From positions 1 to 64,000 of the forward strand of contig JAWKMJ010000008.1 of NCBI GenBank assembly GCA_041392305.1: a DNA stretch of 64,000 nucleotides, read 5' to 3'. A program made the position numbers and the translations under genes. Source of the DNA: JAGQYP01 sp041392305 (GTDB lineage Bacteria > Bacteroidota > Bacteroidia > Flavobacteriales_D > Crocinitomicaceae). Of this stretch, positions 1 through 7,945 are shown in pieces. The notes beneath the pieces are model-generated. The model was given only the letters and a program-made list of their open reading frames with translations, was not told where the DNA came from and did not search any database. Each line of letters opens with the position of its first letter. Position 1 is the first letter of the stretch.

Positions 1-206
1 TCCAAAAGCTCAAGTTCGCAGTAAAATTTACCACTTCTAAAGTCTGCTTTGATAAGCATGTTTTTTTGTCTCTCAAGATTCTCCTTAACAACTTTTGGGT
101 CTTTGGTTCCTATGAAATCTATACTAAAAAAGATTTTGTAGGCCAAAAATAGCAATGCAGCGATTACAGCGGTAGTTATAATAAATGCTTTGAAATACTT
201 ATTCAT
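1..206 (-). CDS. Partial membrane-anchored hypothetical protein (runs off left edge)
   Basis: An open frame on the minus strand starts with ATG at 206 and continues past base 1, giving 68 codons. The translation begins MNKYFKAFIITTAVIAALLF, one hydrophobic N-terminal segment followed by a polar, lysine-rich part (GTKDPKVVKENLERQ). It looks like a single-pass membrane or exported protein. It is the last visible gene in the direction of the lipoprotein run that starts at 5694, but 74 bp separate it from its upstream neighbour, so operon membership is uncertain. No family is recognised and the C-terminus is missing. Confidence 0.6.
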   Translation of the reverse strand, partial: MNKYFKAFIITTAVIAALLFLAYKIFFSIDFIGTKDPKVVKENLERQKNMLIKADFRSGKFYCELELL

Positions 207-280
207 GGTTTTGGTTTTTGATATTCAAAGTTGGTTATGGTTTGAAGTTAGGGATTTATGGATTCATTTTTTCTCGCTAT

Positions 281-751
281 CTATTTACCAAAATACATTT
301 TACCACTTATTTCGGGTTCTTGGACATTTAATTGTTTGACTTTGTACGTATAATATTCATCATTAACACCAACAATTCTTGCTATTAAAACTTTGTCTTT
401 AAAGTAGCTTTCAAATTCTTTACTGGATGAAGAGTTAAATGACACTTCAAATGAGCAACTATCTACCCATTTCAAATTGGTAACTAATGAATCACCTTTG
501 AAAATGGTAAGTTGGATGTTGGAATCTCTGTAAATTAAGCTTGTATCATCATTAAATACCTCATAGAATTTTCCAGTTCTCAATTTGCTACATTTTTTAG
601 AAGATAATTGACAGTTTTCACAAGGATATGTTGTGGTGTCGTACTTTTTTACTTCGATAACTTGGTAGGAATCATTTTGCTCCTCGTTACAACCCACAAA
701 CAGCAAGAGTAAGAGGATGGAGCAAGAGGTTATGATGGGTATGGTTTTCAT
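281..751 (-). CDS. Small lipoprotein with cysteine-rich mature domain
   Basis: This 156-residue protein has a lipoprotein signal peptide ending CSILLLLLFVGC, with the lipidated cysteine at about residue 21. The mature part has a cysteine pair (CENC) and the pattern CSKLRTGKF...W-V-D-S-C, which resembles a family of small periplasmic Bacteroidota proteins often left as hypothetical. That family link is from memory and only moderately sure. The ATG overlaps the TGA of the upstream gene by four bases (ATGA), implying translational coupling. The first ~60 bases are nearly identical to those of the genes starting at 1482 and 3124, although the rest of the proteins differ. Confidence 0.8.
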   Translation of the reverse strand: MKTIPIITSCSILLLLLFVGCNEEQNDSYQVIEVKKYDTTTYPCENCQLSSKKCSKLRTGKFYEVFNDDTSLIYRDSNIQLTIFKGDSLVTNLKWVDSCSFEVSFNSSSSKEFESYFKDKVLIARIVGVNDEYYTYKVKQLNVQEPEISGKMYFGK

Positions 752-1482
752 TTGTCTTCTTCAATTTTGATAAAGTCTGATTGAGCTGAATATATGAATA
801 CGTTTGGTTCTATTTTCTTGATTTCAATTTTGTCCCCTTTCTTTGATAGCCACTTTTTTCCTTTCTCCAATATCCTGTAATTATTATCACAATATTCAAT
901 ATACTTTGCAACTGAAATGGAATCTAATTCATTAAATGTCCTTTTACAAAACATTACCTCAATTGATTTACCAAATATGAATCTGAACTCATTACCATTA
1001 TCTGTATAAACTATGTCTGGTAAACCTATTTCTGAAGAATCCTTTTCAAATTTTAGATATGGATACTTTAAATAGATTTCTTTCTCCTCCGCATAAATCA
1101 AAAACTCTATTCCGTTTGGAGGTATGAAGCTGGAGTTCATTTCAATTGAGTCTCTATACCTTATTACCTCATCATTGTTATCTGATTGACCAAAGCAGTT
1201 AAATCCCAATTCAAGAATTTGATTGCGATACTTTTCTTCAGAAGCATCATGAGATAGAATATCGTGGTCATAGTCATTGGTCTTTGAATGTTCCATCATG
1301 CATTTGCATTTTGTCTGGTCATTGATTTTTGACAAGCATATTTCCATAAAGACCTTTTCTGTATGAGAATTCCATTTCTCTTTCTCCTTAGAACCTTCCT
1401 TTCCAGATTCAGGATTATTGCACCCCACAAACAGCAACAGCAAGAGGATAGAGCAAGAGGTTATGATGGATAGGTTTTTCAT
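748..1482 (-). CDS. Lipoprotein with four-cysteine helical module
   Basis: This is a 244-residue lipoprotein with the shared signal peptide (CSILLLLLFVGC). The residues after the lipidated cysteine, NPESGKEG, are also shared with the gene at 3124. Residues ~40-95 contain F-M-E-I-C, then C-K-C-M, then F-N-C. The same spacing occurs in the two small lipoproteins at 50912-51259 and 51383-51676, so this looks like a reused four-cysteine domain. The C-terminal ~140 residues are unrelated to those and have no recognised family. It overlaps both neighbours by ATGA, so it is coupled within the run. The function is unknown; an outer-membrane or periplasmic location is inferred from the lipobox. Confidence 0.8.
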   Translation of the reverse strand: MKNLSIITSCSILLLLLFVGCNNPESGKEGSKEKEKWNSHTEKVFMEICLSKINDQTKCKCMMEHSKTNDYDHDILSHDASEEKYRNQILELGFNCFGQSDNNDEVIRYRDSIEMNSSFIPPNGIEFLIYAEEKEIYLKYPYLKFEKDSSEIGLPDIVYTDNGNEFRFIFGKSIEVMFCKRTFNELDSISVAKYIEYCDNNYRILEKGKKWLSKKGDKIEIKKIEPNVFIYSAQSDFIKIEEDK

Positions 1483-2411
1483 TTTAATACTAATTTATAT
1501 TTAGTTTGTCCAATTGAATTACACCAGTCACGAACTCGTCTTTCTGTTGCAATTCCTTTTTCTACCCAAGGTGTGCAATCAGATTCATAGGGCGAAAATT
1601 CATCCATATAGACGGCTTCCTCATAGATTTCCGCTCCTCGCTCATGTTTATCATAATCAATTTCATAAGGCTCTGGAATTGCAAAGTGATAATATGCAGA
1701 TATTAATTTCATATGATAGAAACCATATATATGCGCTTTTTCCCACTTTTTGTTTTCAAAATACTTTATTGTTTGTTCTAACAATTCATTGGGGTCTGAA
1801 TTAATAAGACTAACCTGTTCCAATAAACAATCTAATTCATCAGCATCGAGATAAGTGAGCAGTTTTATACAGTTCCTGTAGTAATTAACCTCCTTTTTAT
1901 TCGATATTCTTTTGGAAAAACCGTTGGAATAAGGGAAAAATGAAGCTAACATTTGAAAATAAGATTCATTAATGGAAGAATCATTTGTAGAGCTTTTATC
2001 AAGCTCTTCAATTTTGAATTCACTAAAAAGAAAATTCGAAAAATCAGATAGTTCGTGGATACTGTCTTTATTCAAAATAAAGCCCTTAAAGTTTGAGAGC
2101 ACAATCTTGTCTTCAAGGTATTCAGTGTTTCCTATTATCCATACTTTATCAGTAAATGACGAATCTTTCAAATAGATGAATTTATCTGTTCCAAAGAGAA
2201 TTTTGGTAGATGGTTCATGTCGTAGAGTATCTATTTTAATGAGTAATCCTTCTTTGTCATATCTGTATATGAGATGTCCAATTATTTCTGAATTGTAGAA
2301 ATCTTCTGAGTATTTAGAGTACATTCTTAATGAATCTTCTGAAGTATTTTTCACTTGCCCCAAACAAAAGGAAGAGAGTAGGAGGGTTGATATGATTAGG
2401 AGGGTTTTCAT
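1479..2411 (-). CDS. Secreted hypothetical protein
   Basis: This protein is about 310 residues. A longer reading from 2444 is possible, but the ATG at 2411 is chosen. It gives a clean signal peptide (MKTLLIISTLLL...FCLGQ), it overlaps the upstream stop as ATGA, and its first ~57 bases match the start of the gene at 5194 almost base for base. The cleavage site LGQ suggests signal peptidase I rather than lipidation. The mature part has no recognised domain. The C-terminal stretch ...CTPWVEKGIATERRV... is basic. It sits in the middle of the coupled lipoprotein run. Confidence 0.75.
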   Translation of the reverse strand: MKTLLIISTLLLSSFCLGQVKNTSEDSLRMYSKYSEDFYNSEIIGHLIYRYDKEGLLIKIDTLRHEPSTKILFGTDKFIYLKDSSFTDKVWIIGNTEYLEDKIVLSNFKGFILNKDSIHELSDFSNFLFSEFKIEELDKSSTNDSSINESYFQMLASFFPYSNGFSKRISNKKEVNYYRNCIKLLTYLDADELDCLLEQVSLINSDPNELLEQTIKYFENKKWEKAHIYGFYHMKLISAYYHFAIPEPYEIDYDKHERGAEIYEEAVYMDEFSPYESDCTPWVEKGIATERRVRDWCNSIGQTKYKLVLK

Positions 2412-3124
2412 TCTTTTGGATAATCCATTAATTCGGGAATACAATCGTACTTCTGGTTTAATTTATAGAACTTTCGCCAATAAACTCCAAGTGCACTGAT
2501 GTCTTTTATGTCTGGCATTGATTTTAAGTAATAGCAAACACTATCTTCCTCATGAAGTTCAGAGAAATTCTCTGCAATTAATATATGTCTAATTTCTGGA
2601 TGGTACATGTATTCCTCTGGCCATTTCTTTAGGAATTCAATTGAATTATTGTACCTCTTCATTTTGGAAAGAATCATTGCTTTAATTAGGTAACCAGCCC
2701 AATAAGTTGAATCCAATTCGAAATATCTATTTATGCTTTTCAACCCATCTTTAAAATGTTTTGCTTTTAATTGAGCTTTTGCTAAATCAAAGTAATTAAT
2801 AGGTTTGTTTGGCTCCAATTCAACCACTTTTTTGCAGTCCATTACGGCACTATCTAATTTCTTAATGTCCCATGAGTATTCTATTGCTCTTAAACGATAA
2901 GGCACAGGGTTGTTGGGTGCTATTTCAATTATCTTCCCACAATATCTAATTTTATCATCTCTTTGAAGACCATTTGCATGTTCCAGCATTTCAATCACCT
3001 TGAGACTATCCTTATTTAATTCATTCTCATCCAAACCTTCCTTTCCAGATTCTGGATTCTGACAACCCACAAAAAGCAACAGCAGGAGGATGGAGCAAGA
3101 GGTTATGATGGGTAGGGTTTTCAT
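2408..3124 (-). CDS. TPR-repeat lipoprotein
   Basis: This 238-residue lipoprotein has the CSILLLLLFVGC signal peptide and shares NPESGKEG after the lipidated cysteine with the gene at 1482. Residues ~45-200 form tetratricopeptide-like helical pairs, for example KIIEIAPNNPVPYRLRAIEY, KKVVELEPNKPINYFDLAKA and NRYFELDSTYWAGYLIKAM, with the periodic small and aromatic positions typical of TPRs. Such domains hold protein partners; none can be named here. Its ATG overlaps the upstream stop by one base (TAATG), and the downstream gene starts inside its stop codon. Confidence 0.85.
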   Translation of the reverse strand: MKTLPIITSCSILLLLLFVGCQNPESGKEGLDENELNKDSLKVIEMLEHANGLQRDDKIRYCGKIIEIAPNNPVPYRLRAIEYSWDIKKLDSAVMDCKKVVELEPNKPINYFDLAKAQLKAKHFKDGLKSINRYFELDSTYWAGYLIKAMILSKMKRYNNSIEFLKKWPEEYMYHPEIRHILIAENFSELHEEDSVCYYLKSMPDIKDISALGVYWRKFYKLNQKYDCIPELMDYPKE

Positions 3125-3663
3125 TATCTCTCTATATAATAAATTAAGCGTTCAGGAGAATATCTTTTACGAATTATACACCAACTATTCTTTCCAATTG
3201 CATTTTGACTAAATGAATTCGGAGATAAATTTAAAGCACATTCTTTAATTTTTTGCTTTAGCTTCTGTTCAATAAAATCATTCAAAACAATACAAGATTC
3301 GATTTTACCTTTACTATTTATAACATATAAAACGTCTACAGCATAAAACCAATTAAATGCGTAATATTCGTTTTTGATACAGGGATAGTATTGGTCCCAA
3401 ATTAAGGAGTCAGAGGAATCAGAAAATGAAACATCTAAATTTAGATAAACCTTTTCAGAATCTATCAACACAAAATTTAAAGAATCCTCTTTAAATAGCT
3501 CCAATTTGTACTTCTTTTTCTTCTGAGCATCTACTATGGAAAGTAGGATTTCACCCTTTTTGTTATAACAAAAAGCAAGATTTTTAATATCACTAATCTT
3601 CAGTGAATTTGCACAGCCACAAAGAAAGATAGTAAGGATTGGTATGATTAATAGGGCTTTCAT
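3124..3663 (-). CDS. Lipoprotein, hypothetical
   Basis: This is a 179-residue protein with a short signal peptide and lipobox (MKALLIIPILTIFLCGC). The signal peptide is unlike the two shared types in this run. The mature part is lysine- and aromatic-rich (KKKKYKLELF, YYAFNWFYAVDVLYV), with three or four cysteines and no recognised domain. It begins 1 bp after the stop of the upstream gene and shares one base with the next start, so it is part of the same transcription unit. The weak pattern SKGKIESCIV...LKQKIKECALNL hints at a small alpha/beta fold, but nothing firmer can be said. Confidence 0.75.
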   Translation of the reverse strand: MKALLIIPILTIFLCGCANSLKISDIKNLAFCYNKKGEILLSIVDAQKKKKYKLELFKEDSLNFVLIDSEKVYLNLDVSFSDSSDSLIWDQYYPCIKNEYYAFNWFYAVDVLYVINSKGKIESCIVLNDFIEQKLKQKIKECALNLSPNSFSQNAIGKNSWCIIRKRYSPERLIYYIER

Positions 3664-3664
3664 T

Positions 3665-4039
3665 CTATTCTACTTTACAAAAAGCACTGTAAGGCTTTTC
3701 TATATTTTCTGGATTAATTTCATCTTTGGGAATTGTTCGAAGATAACATGTACATGATTTAGTGTTATCACTTTTGTTTATGATAAAAATACTGGAAATA
3801 AACTTCTCGCTAATTTTTTCATTTACACAGATAAAAATGGAGTCATCTTCAATATAAGTTTGACTAATCTCATACTCATTGAACTCATCGAAGTTTGAAA
3901 GCATATCTCCTTTTTCTACTTTCATTTCTCCTTCAACAGTTAATGCAATTTTAACTTCACCAATTTCACAATGCTTTTGGCTATGACAACCCATTAGAAG
4001 GATTGAGAGGGTTAGTATGATGTAGATTTGGTTTTTCAT
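3665..4039 (-). CDS. Small lipoprotein, hypothetical
   Basis: This 124-residue protein has the lipobox LLMGC after a short hydrophobic segment. The mature part has cysteines in CHSQKHCEIG, FICVN, SCTCYLR and FCKVE, so disulphides are likely in the periplasm. No family is recognised. A 30-bp gap separates it from the stop of the upstream gene, and one base separates it from the next start, so it is probably co-transcribed with the rest of the run. Confidence 0.7.
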   Translation of the reverse strand: MKNQIYIILTLSILLMGCHSQKHCEIGEVKIALTVEGEMKVEKGDMLSNFDEFNEYEISQTYIEDDSIFICVNEKISEKFISSIFIINKSDNTKSCTCYLRTIPKDEINPENIEKPYSAFCKVE

Positions 4040-4069
4040 TTTGTTATTTAAGTCTAAAAAAAGTAAACC

Positions 4070-5194
4070 TTACTTTTCAGGAAACATTCTTTTTTTACCT
4101 TTTTCGATACCTCTAATTTTTGAATAAGTTATAATCCCTTGAATATTTCCAAACTCTACAAAGGGCACTGGGAAAAAAGGTAGAATATAATACCGATAAG
4201 GGGATTCTGTGGAATGAATTATCTTCTGGTAAGTAACCCCATCAATATTTTCGGTTTTAACACCCTGAAGGAAAATGCCTTTCTTACCATTTCTTTCGAT
4301 GATTTTAAGTTCAGTTGTGAAGTTCTTAAATGGAATCAATTGCTTATCAATGGAATACCCAATATCTGACACTTGAACAAAAATTTCTTCTCTTTTTGCA
4401 TCAGTTGCTCTCAAGTATTTGTATCCCTCAACTTGCAGTTTTAATGATTTTTCTCCACTAATAATTGTGTCACTTACATATTTTATATTTTTAAACTCCT
4501 TGTCCTCATATTGTACTAATCCTGTAGTTTCATCAAACCATTTTCTGCGATATACCAACTGTATCTCGTCTCCTTTTTGAATATCAAATTGACTACTTGC
4601 TTCTGACTTTTTCTTTAATCCTTCCGAAATACCATTGAAATCATCACCAATAAGTTGTTTTATGTAGAACCCGCCATTACTGGAGACAGCAACTGTCTCA
4701 ATATCAGAAATTATTACGATGTAAACATTCGGATTACTGGATTTGAAATACTTCCGTGGTGTCTTATCGGGAAATAATACATTGTTTTTCTTGTCTCCAT
4801 TTCGTTGAGTAACAAACTCTTGTGAGACTTTTATTTTTTCACCAAAAAGTATTGCAGATTGCTTGCTTGTTTTTGATAAATCAAGGTCGTGTAGAGTATT
4901 AAGATTTTTATCAAGTCGCTTATAGTTTTGTTCAAAAAAAGACTCATAATAAATATCAGATTCTATTATTTCAGGATATTCTACAAAATCTTCTGCCTTG
5001 AATTTATGAAACACTCGACCTTCGATTACGGTGTCCTTCAGTTTAGTCCTTAATTGAAGTCCAAAAATTTCATTTTCATGATTAATATAAGTTGCCTTTA
5101 CGTATATGTTGGAATTTGCAAGTTCTTTTCTATTTTCTTGCCCCAAACAAATGTAAGAGAGTAGGAGGGTTGATATGATTAGGAGGGTTTTCAT
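4070..5194 (-). CDS. Secreted hypothetical protein
   Basis: This 374-residue protein has a signal peptide (MKTLLIISTLLLSYICLGQ) almost identical, also at DNA level, to that of the gene starting at 2411. Beyond the cleavage site the two proteins do not resemble each other. The mature part alternates charged and beta-type segments (DEIQLVYRRKWFDE, KNIKYVSDTIISGEKSLKLQVEGY), consistent with an all-beta exported protein. It ends GKKRMFPEK. The start overlaps the stop of the upstream gene as ATGA. No function is assigned. Confidence 0.75.
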   Translation of the reverse strand: MKTLLIISTLLLSYICLGQENRKELANSNIYVKATYINHENEIFGLQLRTKLKDTVIEGRVFHKFKAEDFVEYPEIIESDIYYESFFEQNYKRLDKNLNTLHDLDLSKTSKQSAILFGEKIKVSQEFVTQRNGDKKNNVLFPDKTPRKYFKSSNPNVYIVIISDIETVAVSSNGGFYIKQLIGDDFNGISEGLKKKSEASSQFDIQKGDEIQLVYRRKWFDETTGLVQYEDKEFKNIKYVSDTIISGEKSLKLQVEGYKYLRATDAKREEIFVQVSDIGYSIDKQLIPFKNFTTELKIIERNGKKGIFLQGVKTENIDGVTYQKIIHSTESPYRYYILPFFPVPFVEFGNIQGIITYSKIRGIEKGKKRMFPEK

Positions 5195-5694
5195 TCACTT
5201 CCTTCTTTTTGCTGTGTCCAAACAACACCATTTTCATCTTCAAAAGAAACTACAATTCCATCTTTGACTTCAATAGACCGAAAATATAGTTGTCTCTTGC
5301 TAAAATCTTTCTTAAAAGTCAATTCTGGAATGGAGTCAAAGAAAATTCCATGTTCCAATGTTTGAAGTTCCAGATTGAAAACATATCCTTTATTCTCTGT
5401 ATGGTATATATCATATTGAATACTTATCCCCAAAGTATCAATATAGTCGATGAAAAAACCATTTCTACAGTCAGTATGATTCAATGGGGAGGCAATAAAT
5501 TTGCTGTCTGTTTTCTCATGTAAATCAGACCTCCTAAATATTCGAATTGCCCCTTCTTGATTAATGAAACTTAACTTTTCTTGATACTTATCAATTTCAA
5601 AACCTATTTTATCTGCCACAAAGTCTGGACAAGGTCTTTCTTCTACACATGAAAATAGAAATAGGAACAAAAATAAAATGGTCAGCAATCTCAT
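5191..5694 (-). CDS. Lipoprotein, first gene of the lipoprotein run
   Basis: This 167-residue protein has a strongly hydrophobic signal peptide with lipobox (LFLFLFLFSC). The mature domain is beta-rich (FFIDYIDTLGISIQYDIY, IFFDSIPELTFKKDFSKRQLYF) and has no recognised family. It is the 5'-most gene of the tightly spaced run reading toward base 1. A TATTTTAG sequence lies on the minus strand about 30 bases upstream of the ATG and is close to the Bacteroidota -7 consensus TAnnTTTG, so a promoter may sit there; this is weak evidence. Confidence 0.75.
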   Translation of the reverse strand: MRLLTILFLFLFLFSCVEERPCPDFVADKIGFEIDKYQEKLSFINQEGAIRIFRRSDLHEKTDSKFIASPLNHTDCRNGFFIDYIDTLGISIQYDIYHTENKGYVFNLELQTLEHGIFFDSIPELTFKKDFSKRQLYFRSIEVKDGIVVSFEDENGVVWTQQKEGSE

Positions 5695-5817
5695 CAGATG
5701 ATAGGTTTTTGATAGCTCTAAAATACGAATTAATCTATTAAACGATGATTGGGTAGGAATATTCTCTTTTGATGGAAGACCAAAATAGATACTGTGTGCA
5801 AGAGCTAAAAAATAACT

Positions 5818-6807
5818 TTAAACTCCTTTCAAAATAAATGCAAAATCTGTATAACTAATTAAACTTTTATTTTTCTTATTTTTTTTCCAACCTTCTTCCT
5901 CATGGCTTAAATTAACGATTTCCTCTCTACTTGAGTTTTTAAATTTCGTTTTAATGTGATTTAATGTTTCGAGTTCAGTTTCATTAAAAATAGAATCATC
6001 AAATGATTTCTTTGGAATGAATTTATCAGTAGTAAAATCACCAAAATCTTCATCCACAATAGAAATATATCCATTGAATTCAAGCTCTCCATAAGTTTTA
6101 GTGTAGTTGTTTGGTACTGGACCATATGAAATTGCAGCATATTCGAGGCCAGTGATAGAACTACCATGATTCTTAAAATGGAAAAAATCAGAATAAAAGA
6201 AAAGTTTGTTAAGTTTTGTTTTATAAGAATGCTTAAACTCATTTAAGAAGAATATTAGAAGGTTTCCAGCTTTACTAATAGAATATTCTTGAAAACCTGA
6301 ATACTTATTAATGCCATTTTCATAATTCCCTATTCCAATGTATTCCTCAAATAAAATTGTTTTTATCTTTCTAATTTCCTTTTCCGAAAGAAGATGTTGA
6401 TTCTTAGTGAAATGTGATTCAAAAGCACCATTGTCAAATAAATCTCTAATCATCATGCCATTACTTTTACTTGGCATCTCACCCATCTCATATTTTCGGT
6501 ACATATTAACCCCTAACCCTAAAAACTCGGACATTTTATTTTGAGAAAGTTGATATTTCTCTCTCAAGTTTTCAATTTCCTGAGGAAAAGGAATCTTATG
6601 CTCTGAGCGATACAAATTATATATCTGCTCAACGTTTAGTGTATCAATCTGAGAATTAGTATATTCAAATTCGCAAGACTGACAAACATACCTTTGTTCA
6701 TATACATTATACTTTTCACCTCTAAAGGTTTTTGATACCATTTCACCTACAAGTTTTGCTTCAGCTTTACAGATAGGGCATTCTGTGTTTTCTTTTAGGG
6801 TTTTCAT
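5818..6807 (-). CDS. Zinc-finger/HTH antitoxin with C-terminal Panacea (DUF4065/SocA-like) domain
   Basis: This 329-residue protein has three parts. Residues ~10-55 carry a YgiT/MqsA-type zinc finger with CPIC and CQSC pairs. Residues ~75-125 form a Xre-type helix-turn-helix (LREKYQLSQNKMSEFLGLG...YRKYEMGE). Residues ~180-270 match the Panacea/SocA (DUF4065) fold, with LLIFFLNEF...KLNKLFFYSDFFHF and the hallmark ISYGPVPNNY. E. coli MqsA is about 131 residues and lacks the last part. The gene overlaps the toxin stop by four bases (ATGA) in the toxin-first order of mqsRA. The inferred role is to neutralise the upstream toxin and autorepress the operon through the HTH. Similar three-part antitoxins are known; the specific pairing here is worth testing. 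Confidence 0.85.
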   Translation of the reverse strand: MKTLKENTECPICKAEAKLVGEMVSKTFRGEKYNVYEQRYVCQSCEFEYTNSQIDTLNVEQIYNLYRSEHKIPFPQEIENLREKYQLSQNKMSEFLGLGVNMYRKYEMGEMPSKSNGMMIRDLFDNGAFESHFTKNQHLLSEKEIRKIKTILFEEYIGIGNYENGINKYSGFQEYSISKAGNLLIFFLNEFKHSYKTKLNKLFFYSDFFHFKNHGSSITGLEYAAISYGPVPNNYTKTYGELEFNGYISIVDEDFGDFTTDKFIPKKSFDDSIFNETELETLNHIKTKFKNSSREEIVNLSHEEEGWKKNKKNKSLISYTDFAFILKGV

Positions 6808-7223
6808 TTCGCAGTTGTTTTAAATGGATAATCCATGGGGTGTTTGGCTTTATGAAAGGAGATGCATAAGACATCAAAATCACGAGCAAAAAATAACTTA
6901 ATGTAAATTTCTTTGTGGCATATTTCCTTTCCGAAAATCCAAACATCATTACCTCCCTTATCATTTTTTAAAGGGCCACTTGAATAATCTTCAACTTTTA
7001 AATTCTTAACGTATTCATCTCTCTGAAGAGGGGTAATTCCTAACTCAAGAAGTGTATCTTCATTTTTTCCTTCTTCGGTTCTGAAGGCATAGATAATTTC
7101 CCCAATCATCAATCTTTCCTTGAGGTTTTTCAAGAACTTTTCTACATCTGACTTTGCAGGAATTTGACTCAATTTACACAACTTATACGTTGCAATATTA
7201 TTAAAATAACGTATTAAACACAA
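6804..7223 (-). CDS. MqsR-like mRNA interferase toxin
   Basis: The central and C-terminal parts, LLELGITPLQRDEYVKNL...DVWIFGKEICHKEIYIKLFF...DVLCISFHKAK, align by eye with the MqsR/GCU RelE-like ribonuclease fold, including the end pattern Y-x-K...D-x-L-x-I-S-F. MqsR cleaves mRNA at GCU sites; that activity is inferred from family. E. coli MqsR is 98 residues. This frame is 139 codons from a TTG at 7223, and the first ATG is too far inside the fold, so the start is uncertain (TTG at 7223 or a later TTG). The antitoxin gene starts inside its stop codon. Confidence 0.7.
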   Translation of the reverse strand: MCLIRYFNNIATYKLCKLSQIPAKSDVEKFLKNLKERLMIGEIIYAFRTEEGKNEDTLLELGITPLQRDEYVKNLKVEDYSSGPLKNDKGGNDVWIFGKEICHKEIYIKLFFARDFDVLCISFHKAKHPMDYPFKTTAK

Positions 7224-7264
7224 CTTTTAAGTTAAATATTCGACAAAAACATAAAATACTGAGA

Positions 7265-7342
7265 TTAAATAAGTTGATTCTTCTCCAACATCTTCAATGC
7301 CACTCTAACCTTATCCTCCTCTTATTGTTTCTCCAGGAGTAT
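7265..7342 (-). pseudogene. Decayed C-terminal tail of a second tyrosine recombinase
   Basis: The minus strand reads ILLEKQ, a stop codon, EEDKVRVALKMLEKNQLI and a second stop. The intact recombinase downstream ends VILEKHYIDKVRAALKMLEKDD. The two tails align over ~20 residues. In this copy a TAA replaces the catalytic tyrosine and there is a one-codon insertion. No more of the recombinase is visible beyond ~7342. It is a relic in the same orientation as the intact gene, and the gene at 7445-7945 lies between the two tails. Confidence 0.7.
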
Positions 7343-7444
7343 CTTTCTCTGTGAAATGCATCATGCAATTTAATGTAGATTTGGATTTTGTTTTTTGAAT
7401 CTCATGAATTGGGTTGTTTGATTGAAATATGATACATTTAAAAG

Positions 7445-7945
7445 ATGCGTGAATTGGAGAAAGTAGCAATTAAGTTTCAAGAAGTTCTTGAATCAATGGT
7501 GAATCAGAGATTATCAGGGGTTTGTTATTTAACAGGGCATTGTTTGGCTGAAATTTTCAGTGAGTTGGGTTATAAATCGAGAAAAGTAACTGGCACTCAC
7601 GGAATACTTATGAAAAATAAGAAAAGATACCTCATCTATGGTTCGATTTATGGGAAGCATGAAAACGTAGGAGATTATCATACCTGGTGTGAGGTTGAAG
7701 TTGATGATAAAGTATTCATTGTTGATGCATCAACAAAGTACAATAAAGAAATTCTCAAAAAAGAAATGAATATTAAACTATATGATTCAGTACCGAGTGT
7801 AATCGTAACATCAAATAAAAAGGAGTTCAGCTATTTTTTCGAAGAAGATGCGACATTGGAAAAATTGTCAGAGGAATTTTTGAAGAAATTGGAAGATAGT
7901 TTTCTGCAAAAATTAATAGACGAAACTATACTTAAGATAAATTAA
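7445..7945 (+). CDS. Hypothetical protein with Cys-His-Asp arrangement (transglutaminase/papain-like?)
   Basis: This 166-residue protein has no signal peptide. An early cysteine is followed by a helix (SGVCYLTGHCLAEIFSELGY). Then come an HTWCEVEVDD strand and VFIVDASTKYN, giving the order Cys, His, Asp seen in transglutaminase-like and papain-fold enzymes. This is an inference from motif order only; no family is recognised. The C-terminal ~40 residues are a charged helix. It is the only plus-strand gene in this part of the island. Its TAA overlaps the TAA of the convergent recombinase gene through a shared TTAA. It lies between an intact and a decayed recombinase tail, so it is probably cargo. 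Confidence 0.65.
   Translation: MRELEKVAIKFQEVLESMVNQRLSGVCYLTGHCLAEIFSELGYKSRKVTGTHGILMKNKKRYLIYGSIYGKHENVGDYHTWCEVEVDDKVFIVDASTKYNKEILKKEMNIKLYDSVPSVIVTSNKKEFSYFFEEDATLEKLSEEFLKKLEDSFLQKLIDETILKIN

Noticed and set aside
1514..1804. Plus-strand 96-codon frame opposite the secreted protein gene
   Set aside because: It is a shadow of the minus-strand gene; no start context, and the minus frame has a good signal peptide and coupled start.
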